DNA from: CAZFDE01 sp964517795
GTDB taxonomy: Bacteria; Planctomycetota; Phycisphaerae; Sedimentisphaerales; Anaerobacaceae
DNA length: 17,157 bases
Assembly: GCA_964517795.1 (NCBI GenBank)
Contig: CAZFDE010000056.1
Location: 1-17,157, forward strand
Direction of reading: 5' to 3'
Shown here: in pieces, positions 7,364 through 14,764 of the stretch
Layout of the letters: the number at the start of each line of letters is the position of its first letter
How positions within the stretch are numbered: position 1 is the stretch's first letter
The notes under the pieces: model-generated
What the model saw: only the letters and a program-made list of their open reading frames with translations
The model's database searches: none
What the model was told of the DNA's origin: nothing
Made by a program: the position numbers and the translations under genes

Positions 7364-8032
7364 CTAAAATCGAAAATACAGGCAAAACGAAATAACGGGA
7401 TAGATCTTGTAATCGTCGATCTCGTCCTGGATATCGCGCTGTTCGGCCGCAAGGTTCGCCTGAAAGGTCGGGTCGCCCGCCAATGTGCCGGAGCCGGTCA
7501 GTTCCGCTTTTGGCGAACCGATAAATGCCACGCCCAGATCGAGCATAAAACCGATCGTTTCTTGTTTATTCAGCGCGTTGCCCCAACCGATGCCGACATA
7601 GGGCGCAATCTCATCGAAATCAATTGCCCCGTCGATCTGACCGGCCTCGGCGGCGCTGTAGCTTTGCCCATTGATCGTGATCGACGCGTTGGATGTGGCC
7701 GACAGGTCGATATCGGTTCGATTGATCACGACCCCGCCGGAGATGTGAAAATCATCGCCGAAAGGATACCAGTCGATCAGGCCGCTATAGGCAAACAAAT
7801 CCAGGCCGACATCGTAATCGATCCCGCTATAATTCTCATCAAAATCGAGACTCAGACCGGACGCCCCGATCCGGGTATTGATCCCTTCAAACAAACCGAT
7901 CGTCAGATCCCCGCCGACACCCAATGTGCCCGATTTCGCCGAGATTGCCAGTCCCTCAGCGAAAGATATCGGCGCAGTCATAGTGACTATAATGCAAATT
8001 CCCGAAACGATCATTTTCGTTGAGCCCATCAT
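7364..8032 (-). CDS. Outer-membrane beta-barrel protein
   Basis: The 222-residue protein has an N-terminal signal peptide (to about Ala25, ...PISFA) and then alternating polar/hydrophobic strands with aromatic girdle residues (FDENYSGIDYDVGLDLFAYS, DWYPFGDDFHISGG). It ends in YFRF, the C-terminal Phe signal recognised by the BAM machinery. The pattern DWYPFG...INGQSY...YVGIGWGN...DDYKIYPV resembles a ~220-residue barrel family common in Proteobacteria. Its presence implies an outer membrane. Function is not known; small barrels of this type may be structural or allow passage of small molecules. Two adjacent ATGs (8032, 8029) follow AAGGAAGG on the minus strand; either may start. The gene converges on the protease gene with an 11-bp gap and no obvious terminator. 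No convincing promoter was found in the upstream 210 bp. Confidence 0.8.
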   Translation of the reverse strand: MMGSTKMIVSGICIIVTMTAPISFAEGLAISAKSGTLGVGGDLTIGLFEGINTRIGASGLSLDFDENYSGIDYDVGLDLFAYSGLIDWYPFGDDFHISGGVVINRTDIDLSATSNASITINGQSYSAAEAGQIDGAIDFDEIAPYVGIGWGNALNKQETIGFMLDLGVAFIGSPKAELTGSGTLAGDPTFQANLAAEQRDIQDEIDDYKIYPVISFCLYFRF

Positions 8033-8172
8033 TGCCTTCCTTGTTGAAATAATATGCGTTTTAGTGTACTATCCGGCACGTGTGATATTTTTTGTATATC
8101 CTTGCAAACAAGATACTTAGCTGCTACTTCAATCATGTCGGCTCAATGGGGGTTCTACTTGAAAATAAGATT

Positions 8173-8196
8173 GCATTAATAATAAAAGCATAATGC
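8173..8196 (-). terminator. Weak terminator candidate downstream of the glycosidase-like gene
   Basis: GCATTA (8173-8178) and TAATGC (8191-8196) form a 6-bp stem with a 12-nt loop. On the minus strand it is followed by a moderately U-rich run. It is 46 nt past the stop codon of the leftward gene. A-U rich and weak, so the call is tentative. Confidence 0.3.
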
Positions 8197-8200
8197 CATC

Positions 8201-8227
8201 TCGTTCAGTTCAAGCCTGTGCTGACGA
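8201..8227 (-). repeat. Hairpin just after the glycosidase-like gene
   Basis: TCGTTCAG (8201-8208) pairs with CTGACGA (8221-8227) over seven base pairs with one bulged T, around a 12-nt loop. It lies 15 nt past the leftward stop codon. No U-run follows, so it may be a 3'-end protecting stem, possibly acting together with the next hairpin at 8173-8196. Confidence 0.3.
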
Positions 8228-8242
8228 ACCTAAAACACCGCG

Positions 8243-11089
8243 TTAAAGTTGAAATGTGAATATCTTTTCGGGATTGATCAGTTTGGTTCTAACCCAGTAT
8301 GCATCGCTGCTCTTTTCGATTTCGACATTTATTTGCTCGCCGTTGAGCACGACATTTTTCGCCTTGGGCTTTTTCTTATATGGGCCGACACGCAGCAGCA
8401 GTTGATCAATCGGTCTCTCAAATTCAACGCACATACTGATCTTACTATCTTTTTGGCGTTTGATGATATACCCAACATCGACGATTTTTCGCTGCCCGTT
8501 ACATACAGCCAACGCCGGCCAGTTGCTGATACTTATTTCAGTCCAGCCAAACGGTATTCGCGGAACAATCTTGAGAGTTTCATCATCCGTATCATCGATC
8601 CCCAGCATGATTCGGAAGGTTTTCATATTCGCTTCCTGCTGAAAGCCATTGCCCAAGTCGCCGGTGCGAAACCACATCGTGCCGTCGGCGTTGACCTCGG
8701 CGCCTTCGGGAACGCGATAAGGATTATAATGGCGGTTATAGACCAATTTCGCCAGCCATTGCAGCATGATTTCTGCATGTTCCATTTTATCAAGCAATAA
8801 TGCCGACGAAGCAACGAAGCCCTGCCCGTATCCCATGGCCGCTCCGTAATACCCAAACGGCTTATAGGTATCGACCAATCGCTGATACGTATTAAGGTTG
8901 ATCGTTTCCCATTCTTCGAGCCGATCCTCTGGCAGATAACCGCGATAATCGGCGATATGCATAATCGGCGAAAGAACGGTGCTTTCGTTCGGCCAGCCCG
9001 CCCATTTGAGGGTCCAGGTCTTGCCGTATTTAGGGTCGTCGAAGATATAATTGTTTTCGATGCCTTTTTTCATCAGGGCGGCTCTTTCTCGCCAGGCCTC
9101 TGCTCGCTCATTTTGACCGATCGTCTCGGCAATTTTGGCCAATGCCAAAAGGGTATCCATACAAACGAAATCCGCGTAGATCGAATAACCGATACCCGGT
9201 GCACACTCGCTGTCGGTTCGCAAGACATCCGTTGTGCCGAAGACTTCAGGATTTTCAAACTGCCAGAGAATCCAGTCACCGGCTGCTTTGAGGTCCGGCC
9301 AGTTGTCTTTGGCCCACTTTTGAGGATCCGGCAATCTTCGCCAAAGCTGATACAGCCATACACACATCAGGCCGTGGCCGTCATTTTCAAAACACCCCAC
9401 CAGCGGGATATACGAATCGGCAAAGGGATTTTGCAGCACTCGGCAGAAATGCGTTGGGATTGTTTTGCCCTTGATCTGATGCGGCTGCTCCTCCCAGACG
9501 CGGGCCAACTTAAATGACCATTCGGCACATGCCTTGCTGCGTTTGAGATAGCCCAAAAACGTCAGTTCCTGCAGGGCTCGGCCGATCCCGCGCGACCAGG
9601 CCTGATTATAATAATTCTCCACATTCTTGTTGAACGTCCCAAAGCCCTTGTATTGCCCCCAACTTGAAGCATCCTGACTCGATTCGTGATAAATACCATC
9701 CATATCGGTCTTGTCGGCCATGTCGTGGATATTGTGATTAAAAATATTGGTCAGCACCTCAGCGTATTTATCACCTTTGAAACAGGCAACCGGGCCTGTG
9801 TATCCTTCGGGAACAATCATCGGCACCGTTTGCGGAAAATTTTCAACGGTTGTATAGAGTGTTTGCTGGAGGGCATAGACCTTTTTTGCGATTTGCGATT
9901 CGGATAGATTCGGCTTCAACGGTTGGTTTTCGGCAAAGGTCATAAGATGCTCGTCAATCGCATTATGCGGAAGCGGTGTCGCATTGGCAATGCGCTTGCC
10001 GGCTTCCGCCTTGACAGAGATACCGGCGATCACCGGCACGCCCTGTTTGTCCGGTGAGTCGATAAAGTCGATAGATTCAATCTTTTGCGATTGGGTATTA
10101 ATCACCGCAATGAACTGGCCATCCTGTCGCGGCTCTTTGGGGTAAAGCCTGAGCGTCTCGTCCAACAGCTTTTTGGCTTCTTTGTCCGAAGCAAATGGTT
10201 CAGGGAAATCATAATAGCGCTGACCCCACCAAAGATTCTCACCTAATACCAGCGGATAATGATCGGTGGTACGATCGGCATAATTGATCCTGATTTCACC
10301 CAGTTTGTCGCCGATAAAAAATCGCTGTGTTTTATCATTGGGTGCACGCCAGACCGGGCAGCCCTGGTCGAGCGAACTGGTCATGCCTAAAAGATACAGC
10401 CGATCGGCCTTCAAACCGGCTTCAATCCTCACCGTGTCATTTTCTACAAACACGGTTCCGCCGCTTGGTAACGAAAACGGCAGGCCGCTGTTTTCAATAT
10501 ACATCCCACCGGGCACTCCCTCTTCACCGGGCAGGATCAATGCCTGGAACCGGCTTTGATCCTGTGAAATATCCTTGGTAATCTCCTCGACCGGCCCCAA
10601 AGCAATCCATGCATAATAGCCTTCATCGGCCGCATCGACCGCTTCGAAATAAACCTGCTTGCCCTTGAGATCGCCGATATACCAGTATCGTGTTTTGCAA
10701 GCGGTCTTAAATGGCGCCTGGCTTTGACGGATGAGTTTGTCCGTTTCGGCATCATAGAGGTTATACACATTGCGGCGGTTCTTAAGATTTTTCTCATCCC
10801 AGTCCAGACCGTCCCACCCGCCAGTGACGAACCGCAGCAGATCACCTTTGACTGTAAATACCGGTGACTTTACCGAGCCGGTTCCGGATTCGGTCGAACG
10901 AAATCCCGATTTGTCCGGTGTCGGGTCATCGGGTAAATTAAGCGCACCGGGTTCGAACTCACCGGTCGATACCCAACCGCCCCATCCGCGATCGCGGCCG
11001 CCCCATTGCTCAATAACCTTATCGGCAAAAACAGATGTCGAAAAGAGCGTGAACCCGGTGACAAATCTAATAAAGTGATTTCGTTTCAT
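8243..11089 (-). CDS. Exported six-hairpin glycosidase-like protein with N-terminal carbohydrate-binding-like domain
   Basis: The 948-residue protein has a Sec signal peptide (1-22, ...STSVFA). Residues ~30-170 form a jelly-roll-like module: the pattern SPVFTVKGDLLRFVTGGWDG ... LKGKQVYFEAVDA...YYAWIALGPVEEI resembles beta-sandwich domains attached to GH32 and other glycosidases. A second beta-rich region spans ~180-400. Residues ~400-830 are alpha-helical with repeated aromatic helices typical of (alpha/alpha)6 barrels (YYNQAWSRGIGRALQELT, GHGLMCVWLYQLWRRL, FVCMDTLLALAKIAETIG, YRVPEGAEVNADGTMWFR). Candidate acidic residues occur in CFENDGHG (~569) and RTDSECAPG (~626). The C-terminal ~100 residues look like the beta-sandwich that ends many such enzymes (VPRIPFGWTEISI). 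Exact GH family not recognised; GH78-like enzymes are the nearest impression. No Shine-Dalgarno is visible before the ATG. Divergent from the LamG operon. Confidence 0.65.
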   Translation of the reverse strand: MKRNHFIRFVTGFTLFSTSVFADKVIEQWGGRDRGWGGWVSTGEFEPGALNLPDDPTPDKSGFRSTESGTGSVKSPVFTVKGDLLRFVTGGWDGLDWDEKNLKNRRNVYNLYDAETDKLIRQSQAPFKTACKTRYWYIGDLKGKQVYFEAVDAADEGYYAWIALGPVEEITKDISQDQSRFQALILPGEEGVPGGMYIENSGLPFSLPSGGTVFVENDTVRIEAGLKADRLYLLGMTSSLDQGCPVWRAPNDKTQRFFIGDKLGEIRINYADRTTDHYPLVLGENLWWGQRYYDFPEPFASDKEAKKLLDETLRLYPKEPRQDGQFIAVINTQSQKIESIDFIDSPDKQGVPVIAGISVKAEAGKRIANATPLPHNAIDEHLMTFAENQPLKPNLSESQIAKKVYALQQTLYTTVENFPQTVPMIVPEGYTGPVACFKGDKYAEVLTNIFNHNIHDMADKTDMDGIYHESSQDASSWGQYKGFGTFNKNVENYYNQAWSRGIGRALQELTFLGYLKRSKACAEWSFKLARVWEEQPHQIKGKTIPTHFCRVLQNPFADSYIPLVGCFENDGHGLMCVWLYQLWRRLPDPQKWAKDNWPDLKAAGDWILWQFENPEVFGTTDVLRTDSECAPGIGYSIYADFVCMDTLLALAKIAETIGQNERAEAWRERAALMKKGIENNYIFDDPKYGKTWTLKWAGWPNESTVLSPIMHIADYRGYLPEDRLEEWETINLNTYQRLVDTYKPFGYYGAAMGYGQGFVASSALLLDKMEHAEIMLQWLAKLVYNRHYNPYRVPEGAEVNADGTMWFRTGDLGNGFQQEANMKTFRIMLGIDDTDDETLKIVPRIPFGWTEISISNWPALAVCNGQRKIVDVGYIIKRQKDSKISMCVEFERPIDQLLLRVGPYKKKPKAKNVVLNGEQINVEIEKSSDAYWVRTKLINPEKIFTFQL

Positions 11090-11130
11090 TTTTATATGTC
11101 TTAAATCTTTGATTCCAATTGTTAGTAATC

Positions 11131-11158
11131 ATTGTAAGACCAAAGTGGGTAAAATCAA
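11131..11158 (-). promoter_or_regulatory. Promoter of the glycosidase-like gene
   Basis: On the minus strand, TTGATT (complement of 11153-11158) is followed after 16 bp by TACAAT (complement of 11131-11136). The transcript would begin near 11124, giving a leader of about 35 nt. The -10 box matches five of six consensus bases. Confidence 0.55.
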
Positions 11159-11161
11159 TTT

Positions 11162-11209
11162 GAAAAACCAGAAAAACCTGAGAAAAACGAAAAAAACAGG
11201 CCTTTTTTT
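11162..11209. promoter_or_regulatory. Phased A-tracts and A7/T7 palindrome between divergent promoters
   Basis: Four GA(5-7)C tracts begin at 11162, 11171, 11182 and 11189, close to helical spacing, and are followed by a T7 tract at 11203-11209. The last two tracts form an A7-CAGGCC-T7 inverted repeat (11190-11209). The block lies between the leftward -35 (11153-11158) and the rightward -35 (11212-11217). Such tracts bend DNA and can act as UP elements or nucleoid-protein sites. Function is inferred. Confidence 0.45.
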
Positions 11210-11211
11210 GC

Positions 11212-11240
11212 TTGCAATCTGTCTCATGGTATGGTAGGAT
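11212..11240 (+). promoter_or_regulatory. Promoter of the LamG-phosphoesterase operon
   Basis: TTGCAA (11212-11217) and TAGGAT (11235-11240) are separated by exactly 17 bp. Transcription should start near 11247, giving a 5' leader of about 145 nt ahead of the first gene. The A/T tracts directly upstream would fit an UP element. Confidence 0.55.
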
Positions 11241-11250
11241 ATATTTCAAT

Positions 11251-11338
11251 TCGGATGACCGGCAACGGTTTTAACCTCAGCAAAGTGTCAGTCATTCCGT
11301 CCGAGATGGGGATGGTTTATCTAATATGCCCCAATCGG
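11251..11338 (+). promoter_or_regulatory. Structured 5' leader with two stem-loops
   Basis: Stem 1 pairs CGGATGAC (11252-11259) with GTCA-t-TCCG (11291-11299), eight base pairs with one bulge. It encloses a small ACCG-GCAA-CGGT hairpin (11259-11270; the first C is shared with stem 1, so the two compete for one base) closed by a GNRA-type loop. Stem 2 pairs CCGA (11301-11304) with TCGG (11335-11338), then across a GA/A internal loop TGGGG (11307-11311) with CCCCA (11329-11333), then AT with AT. It begins directly after stem 1. I do not recognise a known riboswitch. The rest of 11339-11380 is A/T-rich with only very short open frames. Confidence 0.4.
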
Positions 11339-11391
11339 TTCAATATAGAAATGATGTTTTTGGGGTTCGAATGAATTTGGGAGAATAAAGG

Positions 11392-12867
11392 ATGGATGCT
11401 TTCAGAAAAGCGAATCAAAAAGCACTACGCCATAAATTCATGTCATTGTTTTTTTGTACAATTTTCATCCTGTTCAGTTCTACAATTCTATTTGCGGCAA
11501 CAGATTTTGTGGTCGATGATTTCGATACGTATATCGACACTAATGACCTGCTGAGCCATTGGGATCAATGGGACAACAATGAAACCGGTAGTGTATTATC
11601 GCTGGAGACGAATCGCGAACTTTACAGCTACAAGCATCAGGCGATGAAATACCAGTATTTCAACACATATCCGTATTGGTTCTACCGCAGTGAGGCGGAC
11701 CGGGTATTTGATACGCCGCAGGATTGGACAACCGGCAATGTCAAGGCCCTGCGGCTGAAATATCTTGGCGATCCGAACGTCCAGGAATTTTTTGTCCGAG
11801 TTTCGGACGGTAATTCTTCAGCGGTACAAATTATTTCCGACCTCGATCGCCTCACCTCACCGCGATGGCAGGAGTTCAATTTCGAACTGGCGACCTTCGA
11901 CGGGGTCGATCTGACCCAGGTCCGCAAGCTGACGCTCGGCGTCGGCAAACAAACCCCTACGCCGGGCGGTAAAGGGACAATCTATATCGACGAGATCGCG
12001 GCGTTCCCCAGCCGCTGCACGCCCGATCATGCCAACCCGGCCGATTACGACGGCGACTGTGACCTGGATATGTCCGATTTGAAATGGCTGGTGAATCACT
12101 GGATGGAAGAAGATTATATCGTTACAGCCGCCGATCCGGGCACCGACGGCCTTGTTACTTATTATGATTTCAACGAAACATCCGGGACAATCCTCAATGA
12201 CCGTTCCGCGAACAATTATAATGGTACAGTTGACGGGGCGGGCTCGGATAACTGGGACGGCTCAGGACACATCGGGGGCTGTTTGAGCTTTGACGGCACA
12301 TTCGGTGTAACGCTGCCAACCGAGGTATTCAGCGGTATGAGTGATGCGCTGACGATCTCAGTGTGGATCAATAGCGACCCGACCGAAGATGCCGGCAAGC
12401 CCGGCCTGGTTGAAATGGGCGCAGGTCAACTGCCCGGCGGTTCCATGCAATACCAATGGGATAAAACGCACTATCTGACCGGCGCCGACGATGATTTTGC
12501 CGATTCGTGGCATCATTGGGCGTTTGTCAAAGACGGTGACAATGAACTGCTGCAGATCTACCATGATGGGGTTCTGGTTGCACAGCAAGCCGATGCGAAC
12601 CATATACTTGGCGATGCGGGTACGACACGATTGGGCATCTCGCCGGACGGCAGCAGTGAACCTTTCTTAGGTAAAATGGATGAGATGCGAATTTATAACC
12701 GTGCACTGGATCATATGGAAATTGTGCATCTGGCCGGTTTGGGTCAGGTCGATCAACCGCTGGCACCTGTGTTTTCGCCGGTTGACCCGAAAAATGACGG
12801 CATTATTAATTTTGCCGATTTTGCATGGGTAGCGCTGGATTGGCTGGATGAAGTGCTGTGGCCTTGA
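11392..12867 (+). CDS. Exported LamG-domain protein with two dockerin-like halves
   Basis: The 491-residue protein has a long basic n-region and a hydrophobic signal segment (~17-36, cleavage near LFAA). Residues ~38-205 form a beta-sandwich starting VDDFDTYIDT and closing with IYIDEIAAF, as in carbohydrate-binding-like modules. DYDGDCDLDMSDLKWLVNHW (219-238, with D218 just before) has the Asp spacing of a dockerin/EF-hand calcium loop followed by its helix. Residues ~254-447 are a LamG/concanavalin-like domain (LVTYYDFNETSGT, ALTISVWINS, HHWAFVKDGD, GKMDEMRIYNRAL). NDGIINFADFAWVALDWL (469-486) is a second dockerin-like half at the C-terminus. No enzyme motif is seen, so a binding or scaffold role is inferred. 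GGGAG and AAAGG precede the ATG. First gene of a probable three-gene operon, 30 bp before the next. Confidence 0.75.
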   Translation: MDAFRKANQKALRHKFMSLFFCTIFILFSSTILFAATDFVVDDFDTYIDTNDLLSHWDQWDNNETGSVLSLETNRELYSYKHQAMKYQYFNTYPYWFYRSEADRVFDTPQDWTTGNVKALRLKYLGDPNVQEFFVRVSDGNSSAVQIISDLDRLTSPRWQEFNFELATFDGVDLTQVRKLTLGVGKQTPTPGGKGTIYIDEIAAFPSRCTPDHANPADYDGDCDLDMSDLKWLVNHWMEEDYIVTAADPGTDGLVTYYDFNETSGTILNDRSANNYNGTVDGAGSDNWDGSGHIGGCLSFDGTFGVTLPTEVFSGMSDALTISVWINSDPTEDAGKPGLVEMGAGQLPGGSMQYQWDKTHYLTGADDDFADSWHHWAFVKDGDNELLQIYHDGVLVAQQADANHILGDAGTTRLGISPDGSSEPFLGKMDEMRIYNRALDHMEIVHLAGLGQVDQPLAPVFSPVDPKNDGIINFADFAWVALDWLDEVLWP

Positions 12868-12897
12868 TCTCAAGGTCGCTTGGAGAAAGATGGCTAT

Positions 12898-14727
12898 ATG
12901 AACCGACGTGACTTTTTAAGGAAAACATGTCAGGTTACCGCGGGCGGACTGATCGCCGGCACAACTGCACAAGCGGGCTATCTGTTGAGCAATAATGCCC
13001 TTGAATGCCGTCTCGGACCGCGGCCGCAGAATCAGTTTCCACAACTCGATCGTGTGGGAAATAATTTTTCATTCGTCCTGGTAGCCGATCCACAACTTAA
13101 TATTTATCACGGTATTGGATCAGTTCCCGGGACCAGTTCGGTCCGTTACGATCAAATGATCGAAGAAATGAACACCATGCCGCGGCGACCGGACTTTGCC
13201 GTGCTTGACGGCGATCTGGTCGGCTCACCCACCAGCGCCGCAAGTTGGGACAATTTTATCGACAGTACGCTGATGATGCGGTTTTTGCCGATTCTGATCT
13301 ACGGCAATCATGACGGCAATCCCGCAAGCGGCTACTACAGTACTTTCCAGGACAAGCAGGAAATCGTTAATGGCACGCGCGACTATATGTTCAGCTTTAA
13401 TTGCGGTCAGTGGCACTTTGTTACGATTCCCTGTGATGTCGAAGAACCGGACGAAAACTCCATTGTCGAGTGGCTCGAACAAGATCTCTACCGTTATCGA
13501 AATAGACCAACGATGATATTCGAGCACGAGCACATGATGCCGCAGGGATTAACGCGATTAGAATGGTACACGTATCGCCGGCCATTTCGCACCGCACTAT
13601 TGAACGTGATGGCCAAGTACGGCAATGTCCGCTATGTGGTCTGCGGCCATGTGCACAACGGTATCAAAACATCGGTCAAGACAGCATGGTCATGGAAAGG
13701 GATTAAATTTATCACCGCACCGACCTGTACCGCCAGCCGGCCATTCGGTGAAGGCGAAGAGTATCACGCGTTCTCCGCAGGCCTGAACCAATACAATGGC
13801 GATACCGGCGGCGGCTACTATATGGTCTTCGAGGTCGCCGACGAGGATGTCACCATAAAGGCCCGCCTGGCCAACGTCGATGCCGAATACGTGTATAACT
13901 CGGACGGCTTTCCCGAATATCTGGACCAGGAACCGTTATGGTTTAAGTCGATCTGGGATTATACGCCGACCGCATCGTTTGAAAATGGCTCGTTTGAAAA
14001 CGATCTCGAGGGGTGGATGATGCCTCATAAGTATCCAAGTAATGATCCTGTTTCGCAGCGGTTTAAATGGGCGATCGATAAGAATTTAAGTCGCGACGGA
14101 GGCAAAAGTCTTTACATGTGGATTCGTGAAGGCGGTGAAAATTGGGCGAACACAGAATATTTACAATTCTATCAATGGGTCCAATCCCCTGCCAATCCCC
14201 TGCTGAAATTCAGTTATTATCTGGACCGCGATGGCATTGGGGGCGGCTGTTATGCCCGTGTATATGCATGCAATGATACCGAAATGAAGCATATGTTCCT
14301 GCTTGATTGGAATGCTACGGATAATGATAAATACTGGAATCGCGATGCCTCCCGCAATGGCGGTTATGAGATACGGACCGACGGTCGTCAGGAATCCAAT
14401 ACATGGTATATGACTCTGGGGCAGCAGCAGAAGGCGATGTTCTGGACACTGCCGGAAACACTTGACACCTGGCATGATGTCACACTCAATATGCCGCAGG
14501 TTTACGATGCACTGAAAGGCAGCGGCGCATGGCCGGCGTTAGGGGTTACACGGCTGTTTGTTTCGGTTCATTGCTGGACCAATAAATATTCAGGATCGAT
14601 GAATGATACCTGGGTTGATGCATTTTCGCTCAGTGAAGCGGCCGGTGAATTATCCAATGTTGACGGTACACCCCTGGCGACAGATAACAGTGTCTGGCAG
14701 ACTCAATATGGAGGAAACTGGGCTTAA
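12898..14727 (+). CDS. Tat-exported metallophosphoesterase (CPPED1-like) with C-terminal carbohydrate-binding-like module, copy 1
   Basis: The protein is 609 residues from this ATG. The start was chosen because the Tat motif NRRDFLRK then follows the Met directly, as in the downstream paralogue; an upstream TTG (12880) would add six residues. The signal runs to about AQA (~26). Calcineurin-like motifs: ADPQ (Asp64), LDGD (Asp106), YGNHDG (Asn137, His138), FEHEH (~210-212) and CGHVHNG (His251, His253). The first motif has Gln where most members have His (D-x-Q rather than D-x-H), as in human CPPED1. Residues ~364 onward start ENGSFENDLEGW, a hallmark of CBM4/9-type sandwiches, and end VDAFSLSEA. 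Likely hydrolyses a phosphate mono- or diester outside the cytoplasmic membrane; substrate unknown. Second gene of the operon, followed by its paralogue after 37 bp. Confidence 0.8.
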   Translation: MNRRDFLRKTCQVTAGGLIAGTTAQAGYLLSNNALECRLGPRPQNQFPQLDRVGNNFSFVLVADPQLNIYHGIGSVPGTSSVRYDQMIEEMNTMPRRPDFAVLDGDLVGSPTSAASWDNFIDSTLMMRFLPILIYGNHDGNPASGYYSTFQDKQEIVNGTRDYMFSFNCGQWHFVTIPCDVEEPDENSIVEWLEQDLYRYRNRPTMIFEHEHMMPQGLTRLEWYTYRRPFRTALLNVMAKYGNVRYVVCGHVHNGIKTSVKTAWSWKGIKFITAPTCTASRPFGEGEEYHAFSAGLNQYNGDTGGGYYMVFEVADEDVTIKARLANVDAEYVYNSDGFPEYLDQEPLWFKSIWDYTPTASFENGSFENDLEGWMMPHKYPSNDPVSQRFKWAIDKNLSRDGGKSLYMWIREGGENWANTEYLQFYQWVQSPANPLLKFSYYLDRDGIGGGCYARVYACNDTEMKHMFLLDWNATDNDKYWNRDASRNGGYEIRTDGRQESNTWYMTLGQQQKAMFWTLPETLDTWHDVTLNMPQVYDALKGSGAWPALGVTRLFVSVHCWTNKYSGSMNDTWVDAFSLSEAAGELSNVDGTPLATDNSVWQTQYGGNWA

Positions 14728-14764
14728 TTGATAACAGATATTAACGCTTAATAGTGGAAATCCA

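Noticed and set aside
8249..8800. 183-codon open frame on the plus strand
   Set aside because: It is a shadow of the glycosidase-like gene; no start signal or recognisable motif.
11351..11388. Two tiny overlapping open frames (ATG ATG TTT... and ATG AAT...) just before the LamG gene as leader peptides
   Set aside because: They are seven and five codons, without ribosome-binding sites or regulatory codon runs; such frames arise by chance.
12880..12897. TTG start adding six residues to the first phosphoesterase
   Set aside because: The paralogue begins at the equivalent of the ATG at 12898, which places the twin-arginine motif right after Met; the TTG cannot be fully excluded.
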